A DNA stretch of 64,000 nt from Bradyrhizobium sp. CSA207 (GTDB taxonomy: Bacteria > Pseudomonadota > Alphaproteobacteria > Rhizobiales > Xanthobacteraceae), in contig NZ_JAACFT010000004.1 in NCBI RefSeq assembly GCF_029051685.1, positions 186,001 to 250,000 on the forward strand. Direction: 5' to 3'. A program made the position numbers and the translations under genes. The notes below the pieces were generated by a model. The model searched no databases. It was not told the DNA's origin and saw nothing but the letters and a program-made list of their open reading frames with translations. This document shows, one piece after another, positions 9,167 through 18,283 of the stretch. Position 1 is the stretch's first letter, and each line of letters starts with the position of its first letter.

Positions 9167-10227
9167 GCGCGGAAGATCCGGTTGACGCGCTGGTCGATCT
9201 CGTCCTTGCGCTCGTTGTACCACTTCCAGTCGACCTGAATCAGCTTCGAGACCTTTTCGGGCGTGGTGAGCAGCTTGGCGTCGTATTTGGCGTCGAGCTT
9301 TACCTTGCTGTTGGCCGGCGAGTACCACACGGTTTCCGCGAGGCGCTTCTGAATCTCGGGGCGCAGCATGTAATTGACATAAGCGTTGGCGAGCTCCTTC
9401 ATCTTGCTGCCGGGCGTGATCGTCAGGACCTGCTCGAGCGAGAGAACGCCCTCGCTCGGCGCGACGAAATCGATCGGCTGGTTCTGCCCGTCATAGCGGT
9501 AGATGCCGGAATCGTGGATGACACAGAGCCCGACTTCGCCGGACAGCAGCATCTTCTCCATCGCGCCGGTGAAATCGACGATCTTGATCGGCTTCAGCTT
9601 TTCCAGCGCGGCATAGGCCGCATCGAGATCGGTCTGGCCCTTGCCGAACAGCGTGCCGCACATCATCAGGAAGGCCTGGCCGAGGCTGTTGACGGGAATG
9701 ACGTAGCCGCCGCGGACGCCGTTGTATTTCGGGTCCCACAACTCCTTCCAGGAGCTGACGCTGCCATAGCCCTTGTCGGTGCGCAGGCCGAGCCCGATCG
9801 CGCTGGTGAAGATCGAGACGCCGACGATCTTGTCGCTGATGGCGTAGGGGTAGACGTCAGTGAGGTTCGGCACGAGCTTGGCGTCGATTTTCGGCTCGAC
9901 CAGGCCCATTTCGGCTGCGGCCCACTGCTCGTTGGAATTGGTGTGCAGCACGTCGTAGATCGGCGCCGAGCGCGAGCTCGCCTGGAGCTTCGGCAGGTAG
10001 GGGAAAGCGGAGTCGGTCTGGAGCTTGCACTTGAACTCGCTCTCGAAGGCGGGGCCGATCTCGGCCTTCATGACCTCGCCCCATTTGCCGCCCCAACCGG
10101 TGATGCGCAGCGTGGGATCGTCGGCGCGCGCGACATGGGGCGCGGCGATCGTGCTGATGCCGAGCGAGGCGCTTGCGGTCAGAAAGCGGCGGCGGCTGAG
10201 CCGTGACGATCCCAGAGCTTTCATCAT
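9163..10227 (-). CDS. Extracellular solute-binding protein, PotD-like, Tat-exported
   Basis: The 354-aa periplasmic protein has a twin-arginine signal ([15 protein letters not shown]) ending near AAPHVARA, so it is probably exported folded by Tat. The mature part begins [21 protein letters not shown], characteristic of the PotD/polyamine-type cluster, and ends in [18 protein letters not shown]. It lies 30 bp downstream of one permease gene and overlaps the ATPase gene by 4 nt. As the specificity component it is the best protein in the operon for identifying the substrate by ligand-binding assays. The exact ligand cannot be told from sequence. Confidence 0.92.
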   Translation of the reverse strand: MMKALGSSRLSRRRFLTASASLGISTIAAPHVARADDPTLRITGWGGKWGEVMKAEIGPAFESEFKCKLQTDSAFPYLPKLQASSRSAPIYDVLHTNSNEQWAAAEMGLVEPKIDAKLVPNLTDVYPYAISDKIVGVSIFTSAIGLGLRTDKGYGSVSSWKELWDPKYNGVRGGYVIPVNSLGQAFLMMCGTLFGKGQTDLDAAYAALEKLKPIKIVDFTGAMEKMLLSGEVGLCVIHDSGIYRYDGQNQPIDFVAPSEGVLSLEQVLTITPGSKMKELANAYVNYMLRPEIQKRLAETVWYSPANSKVKLDAKYDAKLLTTPEKVSKLIQVDWKWYNERKDEIDQRVNRIFRA

Positions 10228-10257
10228 GTCTCGATTCCTTTGGGGGACAATGAGCGG

Positions 10258-11148
10258 TTACAATTTGACGTAGGAACGCAGGCCGACGGTGCGGTCGAGC
10301 CCGACGACGACGACGAAAGCGAGGACGATCGAGACCACCGAGGCGGCGCCGATGGTGCCGTCGAGATCAAACTTGAGATAGTTGAACAGCGTCACCGGCA
10401 GCGTCTCGTTGCCCGGGCTGACCAGGAACAGCGACACCGGGAACTGGTCGAAGGAGACGATGAAAGCGAAGATCGCACCGGCAAGCACGCCGGGCTTGAT
10501 CAGCGGCAGTGTCACTTCGAAAAAGGTGCGGAGCGGGCTTGCGCCGAGATTGCGCGCGGCTTCTTCCAGGCGCAGGTCGAAATTGTGCAGCACCGCGAGC
10601 GTCGTGCGGACGACATAGGGCAGCGTCACCAGCGTGTGGCCGGCGACCAGGCCCCACGTCGGACGGCCCACGTCGAGCAGCACATAGGTCTGGAACAGCG
10701 CGAGTCCCGTAAGGATCGCCGGCAGCATCAAAGGCGAGAGCATGGTCGCCACGATCAGTCGCGTGCCGGGCAGATTGCCGCGGGCGAGCGCCAGCGCCGC
10801 CGATGCGCCGAGCACGGTTGCGGATACCGTGGTGAGGAGCGCGATCTGCAGGCTGAAGCCGAGCGCGTGCATGAAGTCGCGCGAGGCGAAGAACTTCTCG
10901 AACCAGCGCAAGGATACGCCGACCGGCGGAAACTGGATGAAGGGGGTCGGGTTGAGCGCAAATACGACGACGATCGCGATCGGCGCCAGCAGGAAGATGA
11001 GGATCGCGACGTTGATGGCGAGATAAAGGGCGCGGCCGTAATGCGTGGGGCCTGAAGCCGTGCGCATCGATGCGGATACCATCTGACGTGGCGCCGCATT
11101 GCGGTCGGAGGAGAGGAGCGGGCTGTGCGACGCGGAGTTTCCCATCAT
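10258..11148 (-). CDS. ABC transporter permease, PotC-like
   Basis: The 296-aa inner-membrane protein has a polar N-terminal leader of about 35 residues, then six predicted helices beginning LYLAINVAILIFLLAPIAIV. The cytoplasmic coupling (EAA) loop is EEAARNLGASPLRTFFEVTLP. The protein belongs to the binding-protein-dependent permease family of spermidine/putrescine and iron(III) type systems. It forms the transmembrane channel with the PotB-like protein encoded 4 bp upstream (11153). The leader is longer than usual, so the internal Met at residue 23 or 28 could be the true start. Confidence 0.9.
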   Translation of the reverse strand: MMGNSASHSPLLSSDRNAAPRQMVSASMRTASGPTHYGRALYLAINVAILIFLLAPIAIVVVFALNPTPFIQFPPVGVSLRWFEKFFASRDFMHALGFSLQIALLTTVSATVLGASAALALARGNLPGTRLIVATMLSPLMLPAILTGLALFQTYVLLDVGRPTWGLVAGHTLVTLPYVVRTTLAVLHNFDLRLEEAARNLGASPLRTFFEVTLPLIKPGVLAGAIFAFIVSFDQFPVSLFLVSPGNETLPVTLFNYLKFDLDGTIGAASVVSIVLAFVVVVGLDRTVGLRSYVKL

Positions 11149-11152
11149 CGCC

Positions 11153-12028
11153 TCATTGCAGCTCGCGCTGGCCGGAGACGAGGCCGAGCGCGTGGTTATA
11201 GGCGATGACGAGCATCAACGAGATCAGGAGCAGCACGATGCCGAGCGCGGCTGCGAAGCCGACGTTGAAGTTCGCAGAAATCTGCTGATAGATCAGGATC
11301 GGCAGCGTCATGATCTGGAAGCCGCCGAGCAGGATCGGCGTGACGTAGGCGCTGATCGCGAGCGCGAACACCAGCAGCGAGCCGGCCAGGATGCCGGGCA
11401 GGCTGAGCGGCAGCGTCACTTCGATGAAGGCGCGCAAGGGGCTTGCGCCGAGATTTTCCGCAGCCTGCTCCAGCCGCTCGTCGATGCGGCCGATCACGCC
11501 GGTCAGCGTCAGCACCATGAAGGGGACGTAGATGTGGACCAGCCCGACAACGATGCCGGTCTCGGTGTACATCAGCTTCAAGGGTTGGCTGACGATGCCG
11601 AGCGAGATCAGCGTCTGATTGATCACGCCCTTGTCGGACAGAAGTGTCATCCAGGCGAAGGTGCGCACCACGATGCCGGTCAGCATCGGCGCCAGCACGG
11701 CCATCAGCAACAGCGCGTGCCCGGTGCGGCTCTTGATGCGCGCCATCCAGTGGGCCAAGGGATAACCGATCACGAGCGCGACCAGCGTGGTCACGAGCCC
11801 GATCCGGATCGTGGTCCAGATCACTTCGAGATAATAGGGATCGTCGAACATGCGGGCGTAATGCCGCGTGGTGAAGGCGACCTTCGGCGCGACCACCGGA
11901 TTGCCGGTGAGCACGCTCATCAGCGCCATCAGTCCGATCGGCAGGAAGAAGAACAGCGCAAACAGCAGCGCGCCCGGCAGAATGAAGAGCGCAAGCCCGT
12001 TGGGGCGTCGGGTGGCGGCCTCGCTCAT
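11153..12028 (-). CDS. ABC transporter permease, PotB-like
   Basis: The 291-aa membrane protein has an N-terminal helix ALFILPGALLFALFFFLPIGL and the EAA coupling loop QAAENLGASPLRAFIEVTLPL. It pairs with the PotC-like permease immediately downstream to form a heterodimeric importer. Its ATG overlaps the IclR stop codon by 4 nt (ATGA), so regulator and transporter are translationally coupled and transcribed from one promoter upstream of 12807. Confidence 0.9.
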   Translation of the reverse strand: MSEAATRRPNGLALFILPGALLFALFFFLPIGLMALMSVLTGNPVVAPKVAFTTRHYARMFDDPYYLEVIWTTIRIGLVTTLVALVIGYPLAHWMARIKSRTGHALLLMAVLAPMLTGIVVRTFAWMTLLSDKGVINQTLISLGIVSQPLKLMYTETGIVVGLVHIYVPFMVLTLTGVIGRIDERLEQAAENLGASPLRAFIEVTLPLSLPGILAGSLLVFALAISAYVTPILLGGFQIMTLPILIYQQISANFNVGFAAALGIVLLLISLMLVIAYNHALGLVSGQRELQ

Positions 12029-12807
12029 CGCGTCCCCGCCTGAACGCGTGTGACAACCTGGTCGAGTTGATCGCCGGTCAGTCGCCTGAGCTTTGCGGCC
12101 ATTGCCGCCAGCTCGCGGCGGACATTGGCGCGCTCGGCGGCGGTGGTCGCCTGCACCGAATAGGACACCGCGATCCCGATCATCTCGCCGGTCTCGCCGC
12201 TCTTCAGCGCAAAGCCCTGCGAGCCCACGCCCTCGATGGATTCGTCGGCCGCCTCGGATATGCCGGTGCGGCGAATCTCGTCCAGGCGCGTCATCAACTG
12301 CTTGAAGTTCTGCGGCGAGTTGCGCGGCAGTTTCGGGTAGGTCGCCGGCACCCGGGCGCGGATGTCCGCGTCCGAAAGCCGCGCGAGCATGGCGCGGCCG
12401 TTCGAAGTGGCGAGCGCTGGCGTGCGCTGCCCCGGCGGATTGACCACGCGAAGCGGATTCGAGCCCGGCACGATCCTGAGCACGACCTGCTCGCAGCCGT
12501 CGAGCACGGCGATGTAACCGGTATGCCCGGTGCGCGCGCAGACCTCGCGCAGCTCGCGCTCGGCCATGCTGATCAGATCGTCATGGGCACGGTGCAGCCG
12601 CCCGAGTTCGAAGGTGAGGAGGCCCGGCCGGTAGCGGCGGGTGTGAGGGTCCTGCTCGAGCAGGCCGCAGTCGCGAAGCGCGCGCAGCAGCCGCGAGGTC
12701 GAGCTCTTCGGCTTGCCCGTCAGCGCCATCACATCCGCGAACGACAGATCCGGCCGCGCGCTGGAAAAGCAGTGCAGGATCTCGATGGCGTTGGTGAGGG
12801 CGCTCAT
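12025..12807 (-). CDS. IclR family transcriptional regulator
   Basis: The 260-aa regulator is read from the ATG at 12807 (MSALTNAIEILHCFSSARPDLSF). An upstream extension to 12939 is open but lacks family similarity. It has an N-terminal winged helix (about 5-70, with TGKPKSSTSRLLRALRDCGLL as the recognition region) and a C-terminal effector-binding domain (about 80-255). IclR proteins usually respond to a pathway metabolite and often repress or activate their own operon. Because this one is the first gene of the transporter/DUF917/HyuA operon, autoregulation is expected. The effector is probably the imported substrate or its ring-opened product (inference). Confidence 0.92.
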   Translation of the reverse strand: MSALTNAIEILHCFSSARPDLSFADVMALTGKPKSSTSRLLRALRDCGLLEQDPHTRRYRPGLLTFELGRLHRAHDDLISMAERELREVCARTGHTGYIAVLDGCEQVVLRIVPGSNPLRVVNPPGQRTPALATSNGRAMLARLSDADIRARVPATYPKLPRNSPQNFKQLMTRLDEIRRTGISEAADESIEGVGSQGFALKSGETGEMIGIAVSYSVQATTAAERANVRRELAAMAAKLRRLTGDQLDQVVTRVQAGTR

Positions 12808-12981
12808 GATGGTCGGTCCAGGCGGTTCCAAAATTCGGAACCATGTCCCAAATTCTAGGCCTGACGCGGAAACGAGCAAGCGGAAATTTCGCGCAAAAAT
12901 TGGCGCCGGATTGCGCAGGGGCAGATAGGTCGCGGACACGCGAAGGGGCGCGCCGCGGTCAAGCGGTGCGCCCCTTCCAGG

Positions 12982-13608
12982 TCAGGCGGCTTCGGCGGCG
13001 GCGTTGCCGATCCAGTCGCGGGCCAGCGTCACGTCGGCTTGCGACAATTGATGGCCCGCCGGAAGCACCTTGTAGTCTACCCGCGCTCCCGCGTCCGCAA
13101 GCAGGGCCGCCAACCGTGCCGAATTGCTCGCCGGCACAATCGGGTCGGCCTGTCCGGACAGCAGCAGAACCGGTTTACCGTCGAGTGCGGCCTTGGGCGG
13201 AACCGACAGGGGCACCATCGCGCGCAGCAGGATGGCGCCTGCCAATACGTCCGGCTTCAGCAATAGCAGCGCGGCCGCGATGTTGGCGCCGTTGGAAAAG
13301 CCGACCGCAACTGGCGCCGTGATGCCGTAACGTTGCCGGACGTCTGCAACGAAGTCGCCAAGTTCGAGCGCGCGGCGACGCACATCGTCCTCGTCGAACA
13401 CGCCCTCAGTGAGACGGCGGAAGAAGCGCGGCATGCCGTGCTCGAGCACGCGGCCGCGCGGCGAGAGCAGGGCGGAGCCGGACGAGATCATCTTGCCGAG
13501 CCCGAGCAGATCGTTCTCGTCGCCGCCGGTGCCGTGCAGCAGCAGGAGCGGGGTGGAGCCCGCGCTGTTCGCGGGCTCGAAGCGATGGATGAATGCACTC
13601 TCGGTCAT
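12982..13608 (-). CDS. Alpha/beta hydrolase, carboxylesterase/phospholipase type
   Basis: The 208-aa serine hydrolase has the N-terminal oxyanion segment LLLLHGTGGDENDLL and the nucleophile elbow GFSNGANIAAALL. The probable acid is the Asp in LSGQADPIVP and the catalytic histidine is in LPAGHQLSQADV. It matches the small carboxylesterase family (YpfH/EstB-like) that is repeatedly encoded beside a glyoxalase-fold ring-cleaving dioxygenase. Here its ATG overlaps the dioxygenase stop by 4 nt, so the two are one operon. Its role is probably hydrolysis of an ester product or scavenging; substrate unknown. Confidence 0.88.
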   Translation of the reverse strand: MTESAFIHRFEPANSAGSTPLLLLHGTGGDENDLLGLGKMISSGSALLSPRGRVLEHGMPRFFRRLTEGVFDEDDVRRRALELGDFVADVRQRYGITAPVAVGFSNGANIAAALLLLKPDVLAGAILLRAMVPLSVPPKAALDGKPVLLLSGQADPIVPASNSARLAALLADAGARVDYKVLPAGHQLSQADVTLARDWIGNAAAEAA

Positions 13609-14543
13609 GACACGCTCTCTTCCAGGCTCGGCAGGACGTCCTCGATCTGCTTGCGATGCTGTTCGAGGAAGCCCGGCAGCTTCAGGTCGCGGCCCAGTGT
13701 CGCGACCGGTTCGTCGACGGCGAAGCCGGGAATATCGGTTGCGATCTCGAACAGCACGCCGCCGGGCTCGCGGAAGTAGATCGAGCGGAAGTAGTTGCGG
13801 TCCCTTTGCTCAGTCGGGTGCAGGCCGTGATTGCTCACGAGTCTCTGCGCCATCTTGCCCTGCTCGGCATCGTCAGCCGCACGGAAAGCGATATGGTGCA
13901 CCGAACCGCCGCCCTGATGGCCACGCAAAAAGCCCTTGGCCTCGTAGATGTCGACGACGCTGCCCTCGGCGTCACCGGGCGCCTTGAAGCGGATCACCGA
14001 ACCTTCGCGCGCGGTTTCCTCGAAGCCGAACACGTCGGTGAGGACGCCAGCCGTCTTCGCCGCGCTGTCGAGCAGCAGTGTCACGCCATGGAACCCGCGG
14101 ATTGCATGCTCGGCCGGCACCTCGCCATTGCTCCAGCCGGGCTCGTTCTCGGCACCGGGGACGCCGACCAGCGCGAGCGCCATGCCATCAGGGTCGGTGA
14201 ACGGCAGCACGGATTCGCCAAAGCGCTTTTCGAGGGCCTCGTAAGCGATGCCCTTCTCAATGAAGCGCTGGGTCCAGTAGCCGAGCGAACGCTGCGGCAC
14301 GCGGAAAGCGGTCTGATGGGTCTCGCCGACGCCGCGGCGCCCGGCCGGCGCACCGGCCCAAGGGAAGAAAGTCAGGATGGTGCCAGGCCGGCCGGTCTCG
14401 TCGCCATAATAGAAATGGTAGGTGCCGGGATCATCGAAATTGACCGTCTTCTTGACGAAGCGCAGGCCGAGGTCGCGGGTGTAGAAGGCGAAATTCCTGA
14501 TGGGGTCGCCGGCAATCGCGGTGACGTGGTGCAGTCCAGACAT
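13605..14543 (-). CDS. Ring-cleaving dioxygenase, glyoxalase/VOC superfamily
   Basis: The 312-aa protein starts at ATG 14543 (MSGLHHVTAIAGDPIRNFAFY); a longer open frame upstream has no similarity. It contains two vicinal-oxygen-chelate modules (about 1-145 and 150-300). Metal-ligand candidates are the His in LHHVTAI, the His in SVHHIAFRA and the Glu in GGVLFEIATDIPGF. Proteins of this type (MhqO-like) are annotated as Fe(II)-dependent hydroquinone or catechol dioxygenases, commonly induced by quinone or electrophile stress. The downstream hydrolase and the divergent LysR gene complete a typical three-gene unit for quinone detoxification. Confidence 0.88.
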   Translation of the reverse strand: MSGLHHVTAIAGDPIRNFAFYTRDLGLRFVKKTVNFDDPGTYHFYYGDETGRPGTILTFFPWAGAPAGRRGVGETHQTAFRVPQRSLGYWTQRFIEKGIAYEALEKRFGESVLPFTDPDGMALALVGVPGAENEPGWSNGEVPAEHAIRGFHGVTLLLDSAAKTAGVLTDVFGFEETAREGSVIRFKAPGDAEGSVVDIYEAKGFLRGHQGGGSVHHIAFRAADDAEQGKMAQRLVSNHGLHPTEQRDRNYFRSIYFREPGGVLFEIATDIPGFAVDEPVATLGRDLKLPGFLEQHRKQIEDVLPSLEESVS

Positions 14544-14602
14544 TTGTTGTTCTCCAAGGCTCGTGGAGCGGTCTTGCTCTGGCCGGAAATATCGTTCCGC
14601 TT

Positions 14603-14620
14603 TGGATTGGAGACAATCCA
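14603..14620. promoter_or_regulatory. Inverted repeat, candidate LysR operator
   Basis: TGGATTG (14603-14609) and CAATCCA (14614-14620) form a perfect 7-bp inverted repeat with a 4-bp spacer, in the 130-bp gap between the divergent dioxygenase and LysR genes. A related element (ATTTGGAACCAAT, 14646-14658) lies close to the LysR start. The shared ATTGG/CCAAT-type halves suggest two regulator sites. No experiment or database match was available. Confidence 0.45.
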
Positions 14621-14673
14621 TGCAAATATGACGGCTATGTCTATGATTTGGAACCAATCGCCGGGCTGGACCC

Positions 14674-15597
14674 TTGGATAAGGTCGCCAGCCTGCGCGCC
14701 TTCGTGAAGGTGGTCGAAAGCGGCAGCTTTGCCGAGGCGGGCCGCCAGTTGCGGCTCTCGCGCTCCGCCATCAGCAAATACATCGCCGACCTCGAGGAGA
14801 GCCTCGGCGTGCAGCTCTTGAACCGGACCACCCGGCATGCGAGCCCGACCGAGAACGGCCAGCAATATTTCGAGCGCGCAGTCGTGATCCTTTCGGAGAT
14901 CGAGGCCGCCGATCAGGCGGTGACGCAGCTCCAGTCGGCGCCGCGCGGATTGTTGCGCGTCAACGCGCCGATGTCGTTCGGCACCCTGCGGCTCGGACCG
15001 GTGCTCGCCGATTTCATGGCGCGATATCCGGAGCTTCAGCTCCAGCTCGTGCTCAGCGACGATCTGCTCGATCCCGTCCAGGACGGATTTGACGTGACGC
15101 TGCGGATTGCGGAGCTGGAATCCTCCAGCCTGATCGCGCGCAAGATCATGCCGGTGGCGCGCATGATCTGCGCTTCGCCGGATTATCTGGCGCGTCATGG
15201 TGCGCCGAAGCATCCTCAGGATCTGCGCGAGCACGCCTCGCTGACCTACGGCTTCCTGCTCACCGGCAATCAGTGGAAGCTCACCGGCGCCGACGGCGAT
15301 CACTGGATCCAGCCGGCCTGGTCGCTCTGCGTGAACAATGCCGAGGTGCTGCGCGACGTCGCGATCAAGGGCAGGGGCCTCGCGCTGCTTCCCGAATTCA
15401 TCGCCGCTGACGCCTTGAGGAAAGGCGAGCTGCGCACGGTGCTGGAGGATTATTCCGCGCCGCCGCTGGCGCTCTATGCGGTCTATCCACCGACGCGGCA
15501 TCTTTCGGTGAAGGTGCGGCTCTTCATCGATTTTCTCGTTGAACGGTTCAGTGCCGGTGACGACACAGGCGCGCGCGGGCGCCCCGCAGCTACCTGA
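14674..15597 (+). CDS. LysR family transcriptional regulator
   Basis: The 307-aa protein begins at TTG 14674 (MDKVASLRAFVKVVESGSF); an in-frame stop at 14644 with no ATG or GTG between leaves TTG as the only good start. The N-terminal winged helix-turn-helix (about 1-60, SFAEAGRQLRLSRSAISKYI) is followed by a periplasmic-binding-like effector domain. It is divergent from the dioxygenase-hydrolase operon, the standard arrangement for LysR control of the neighbour, and may sense quinones or related electrophiles (inference). Its 3' end overlaps the convergent histidine-kinase gene by 8 nt. Confidence 0.92.
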   Translation: MDKVASLRAFVKVVESGSFAEAGRQLRLSRSAISKYIADLEESLGVQLLNRTTRHASPTENGQQYFERAVVILSEIEAADQAVTQLQSAPRGLLRVNAPMSFGTLRLGPVLADFMARYPELQLQLVLSDDLLDPVQDGFDVTLRIAELESSSLIARKIMPVARMICASPDYLARHGAPKHPQDLREHASLTYGFLLTGNQWKLTGADGDHWIQPAWSLCVNNAEVLRDVAIKGRGLALLPEFIAADALRKGELRTVLEDYSAPPLALYAVYPPTRHLSVKVRLFIDFLVERFSAGDDTGARGRPAAT

Positions 15598-18283
15598 CCG
15601 AACGCAGCTCGGCAGGCAGGAGCAGATCGTCCAGAGCGCTCATCGATGCCTGCTGAAGCACAGCGAGTTCGCGGGCGGCGCTCTCGCTCTCGGCGGTTGA
15701 CATCGAGGCCGCCGTCAGCTCCACCTCCCGGCAGTGCTCGAACAGGCGGACAAGGCCGAGCGCACTTGCAGCGCTGCCGAGCTGGTGTGCGGCTCGCGCG
15801 AGCTGCGTGCGATCGCCGACCGCCGCGGCCTTCGCTATGTCCTCAACCAGCGTCTTGCTCGTCTCCTCCAGCAAGTGGTGAAGCTTCGTGATCTGCGCGG
15901 CGCCCAGCAGCTCCTTCTGATCTTCGAGAAAGTGCCGGTCGATCAATGCACCTGCCGCGAGTTGCGTCGCGGTCGATTCGGCCTCGGGATCGTCCTCGAT
16001 TGCCTCGCGCAGGGCGTTGATCAGAATCGGCTTGCTGACGAGCTTGGGAATCCCGGCAGCAGCGAGGCGCTCGCGCGCGCTGCGCGAAACATCGGCGGTC
16101 ACCGCGACGATACGCGGCATCCGCTGCAGGCCGAGCTCGCCGATTCGCGACGCTGCTTCCACGCCGTCCATGTCGGGCATGTGCAGATCCATCAGGATGA
16201 TGTCGAACGATTGATTGCGGGCGAGCTCGACCGCCGAGGCGCCGTTTCTGGCGATCATAGGGCGGTGGCCGAGGCGCTTCAGGATCGCTTCGCCGACCTC
16301 GCAATTGATGGGGTCGTCATCGACCAGCAGCACGCGAAGCTGTCGCGATGGCGGCTCGACCGCGCCTTGAGCTACTTTGCTTGCTGCAAGACCGAGCGGT
16401 ACCACGAGAGCGAACGAACTGCCTGTGCCCGGCTCGCTCTCCACCGTCAGTTCGCCGCGCATCAGGCGCGTCAGGCGGCGCGCGATCGCCAGGCCCAGGC
16501 CGGTGCCGCCAAACCGCCGCGCGATGCTGTCGTCCGCCTGCACGAAGTCTTCGAAGATCCGCTCGTGCATGTCGGGCGCGATGCCGATGCCGGTGTCGCG
16601 AATCGTGATGGAAAGCAGGATATGGTCGTCATGCCGCGCCGCAGTCGCGTTCAAGCCGATACCGCCGCTCGGCGTAAATTTGATCGCGTTGCCGATCAGG
16701 TTGAGCAGGATGCGATTGAGCCGCACCGGATCGCCGTGCACGGCCGTGGCGACCGTCGCATCGCAGGCGAGGTGGAAGGTCAGGCCTTTGCCGAAAGCTT
16801 GCGGACGCATCAGATCGGCTGCGGCCTCGATGAGCTGGTCGAGGCGGAAGTCGCGCGTCTCCAGCATTTCGGCGCTGGCCTCGAGGCGCGCATATTCGAG
16901 GATAGCGTCGACCAGCGCGATCAGCGTTTCCCCTGATGCCGCCGCAGTGGCGAGGTGGCGGCGTTGGACCTCGGCGAGGCTGCCGTCGTCGAGCAGTTGC
17001 AGCACACCCATGACGCCGTTCAGGGGGGTGCGCAGTTCGTGGCTGATCACGGCGAGGAAGCGAGATTTGGTCTCGTTGGCCACCACGGCCGCGCTGCGCG
17101 CTCGTTCGGCGGCGTCATGCTCGGCAAGCGCCTGATCGCGGGTCTTTTCGAGTTCGGCGGTCCGCTCGGCGACCTTGCGCTCGAGGGTCGCATAGGAGTC
17201 GCGAAGATGCGCAGCCATCCGGTTGAATTGGTTGCCGAGCGCTTCCAGCTCGTCGCCGGTCCTGATCGCGAGACGCAGGTCGAGATCTCCGCTCTCGATT
17301 CGTCGCGCGCCTTGCGTCAGCATCTGGATCGGCACGGTCATGCGCCGGCTGAGCAGGAGGGAAACCAGGACCGCGAAGGCCAGTAGGACGATCAGCAGAA
17401 ACGTCGACCGTCCGATCGACGCGTAGATCGGGGCGTAGGCCTCGCTAAGCGGAAGCTCGACGAACACCACCCATCCGAGCGAGGGGACCGCTGCATGGGT
17501 CGACAGCACGCGCTGGCCCGACAAATCCTCCTTCACCAGCCCGCCCGCAGGCGGCGCCAGGCTATCGAGCGCGGCGCGGACATCCGGATGCCCGGACAGA
17601 TCGGTGCGGCGCAGCGCCGGCCACAAATCCGGATGCGCAATCAACAGCCCCATGCGATCGACCACATAGGCCTTGCCGGTATTGCCCACCCTGATCCCAG
17701 CGACGAGGTCCCAGATGAAACGCAGATTGACCTCGGCGACGATCACATTGGGATCGCGGCCCAAATTGCGCGCGGCGAGCGTCATGAACGGTTCAGTGTC
17801 GCCCAGGAAATAGACTGGACCGTAATAGGTCCGGCTTTCATTCGCGCCGCGGAAGGCCGGCGAAGCGGAGAGATCAGTCTTGCTGCCGATCCTGTCGGCG
17901 ACTCGGCGCGACACGCGTATCTGCTCAAGGCCCCGCGAGTCGAGTTCGGCAATTTCCGCGATCGCAGGTGAGAGGCGCAGCAGGCGGATGGCGTTCAGGC
18001 GCTCGTCTTCATTGGTCGACAGCTCCGCGGGCAGGCGTGCGAGCCATCTGATCTGGTTTTCGATCTGGCCGATGAACTGGCCGATCTGAATGGCCGCGCT
18101 TGCTGCCTGCTCGCGCTGGGTTGCCGCGAGAAGCTGCTTCTGCTCACGGTAAGAGAACCAGACGTCGAATGCGGTATTGATGGCAAGCGCGGCACAGGCG
18201 AGGGCGACGATCGAGGAGAGATATTTGCGGAACAGCCGGCCGGGAGGCGGCCGCAAATGTCCCTGGTCGATGTCTTCGTTCAC
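15590..18283 (-). CDS. Hybrid sensor histidine kinase with REC and Hpt domains
   Basis: The 897-aa membrane sensor starts at GTG 18283, coupled by GTGA to the upstream binding-protein gene. In order it has a transmembrane helix near 21-40, a large periplasmic Cache-like sensing domain (about 45-285), a second helix (295-315), HAMP (about 313-365), a coiled coil, HisKA with His415 in VISHELRTPLNGVMG, HATPase (515-630; GTGLGLAI), a receiver (650-760; acidic pocket DDD 655-657, phospho-acceptor Asp699 in LMDLHMPDMDG) and a C-terminal Hpt with His833 in AAHQLGSAASALGL. All phosphorelay residues are present, but there is no separate output regulator nearby. The co-encoded periplasmic binding protein may present the ligand to the sensor domain. 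Confidence 0.93.
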   Translation of the reverse strand: MNEDIDQGHLRPPPGRLFRKYLSSIVALACAALAINTAFDVWFSYREQKQLLAATQREQAASAAIQIGQFIGQIENQIRWLARLPAELSTNEDERLNAIRLLRLSPAIAEIAELDSRGLEQIRVSRRVADRIGSKTDLSASPAFRGANESRTYYGPVYFLGDTEPFMTLAARNLGRDPNVIVAEVNLRFIWDLVAGIRVGNTGKAYVVDRMGLLIAHPDLWPALRRTDLSGHPDVRAALDSLAPPAGGLVKEDLSGQRVLSTHAAVPSLGWVVFVELPLSEAYAPIYASIGRSTFLLIVLLAFAVLVSLLLSRRMTVPIQMLTQGARRIESGDLDLRLAIRTGDELEALGNQFNRMAAHLRDSYATLERKVAERTAELEKTRDQALAEHDAAERARSAAVVANETKSRFLAVISHELRTPLNGVMGVLQLLDDGSLAEVQRRHLATAAASGETLIALVDAILEYARLEASAEMLETRDFRLDQLIEAAADLMRPQAFGKGLTFHLACDATVATAVHGDPVRLNRILLNLIGNAIKFTPSGGIGLNATAARHDDHILLSITIRDTGIGIAPDMHERIFEDFVQADDSIARRFGGTGLGLAIARRLTRLMRGELTVESEPGTGSSFALVVPLGLAASKVAQGAVEPPSRQLRVLLVDDDPINCEVGEAILKRLGHRPMIARNGASAVELARNQSFDIILMDLHMPDMDGVEAASRIGELGLQRMPRIVAVTADVSRSARERLAAAGIPKLVSKPILINALREAIEDDPEAESTATQLAAGALIDRHFLEDQKELLGAAQITKLHHLLEETSKTLVEDIAKAAAVGDRTQLARAAHQLGSAASALGLVRLFEHCREVELTAASMSTAESESAARELAVLQQASMSALDDLLLPAELRSVR

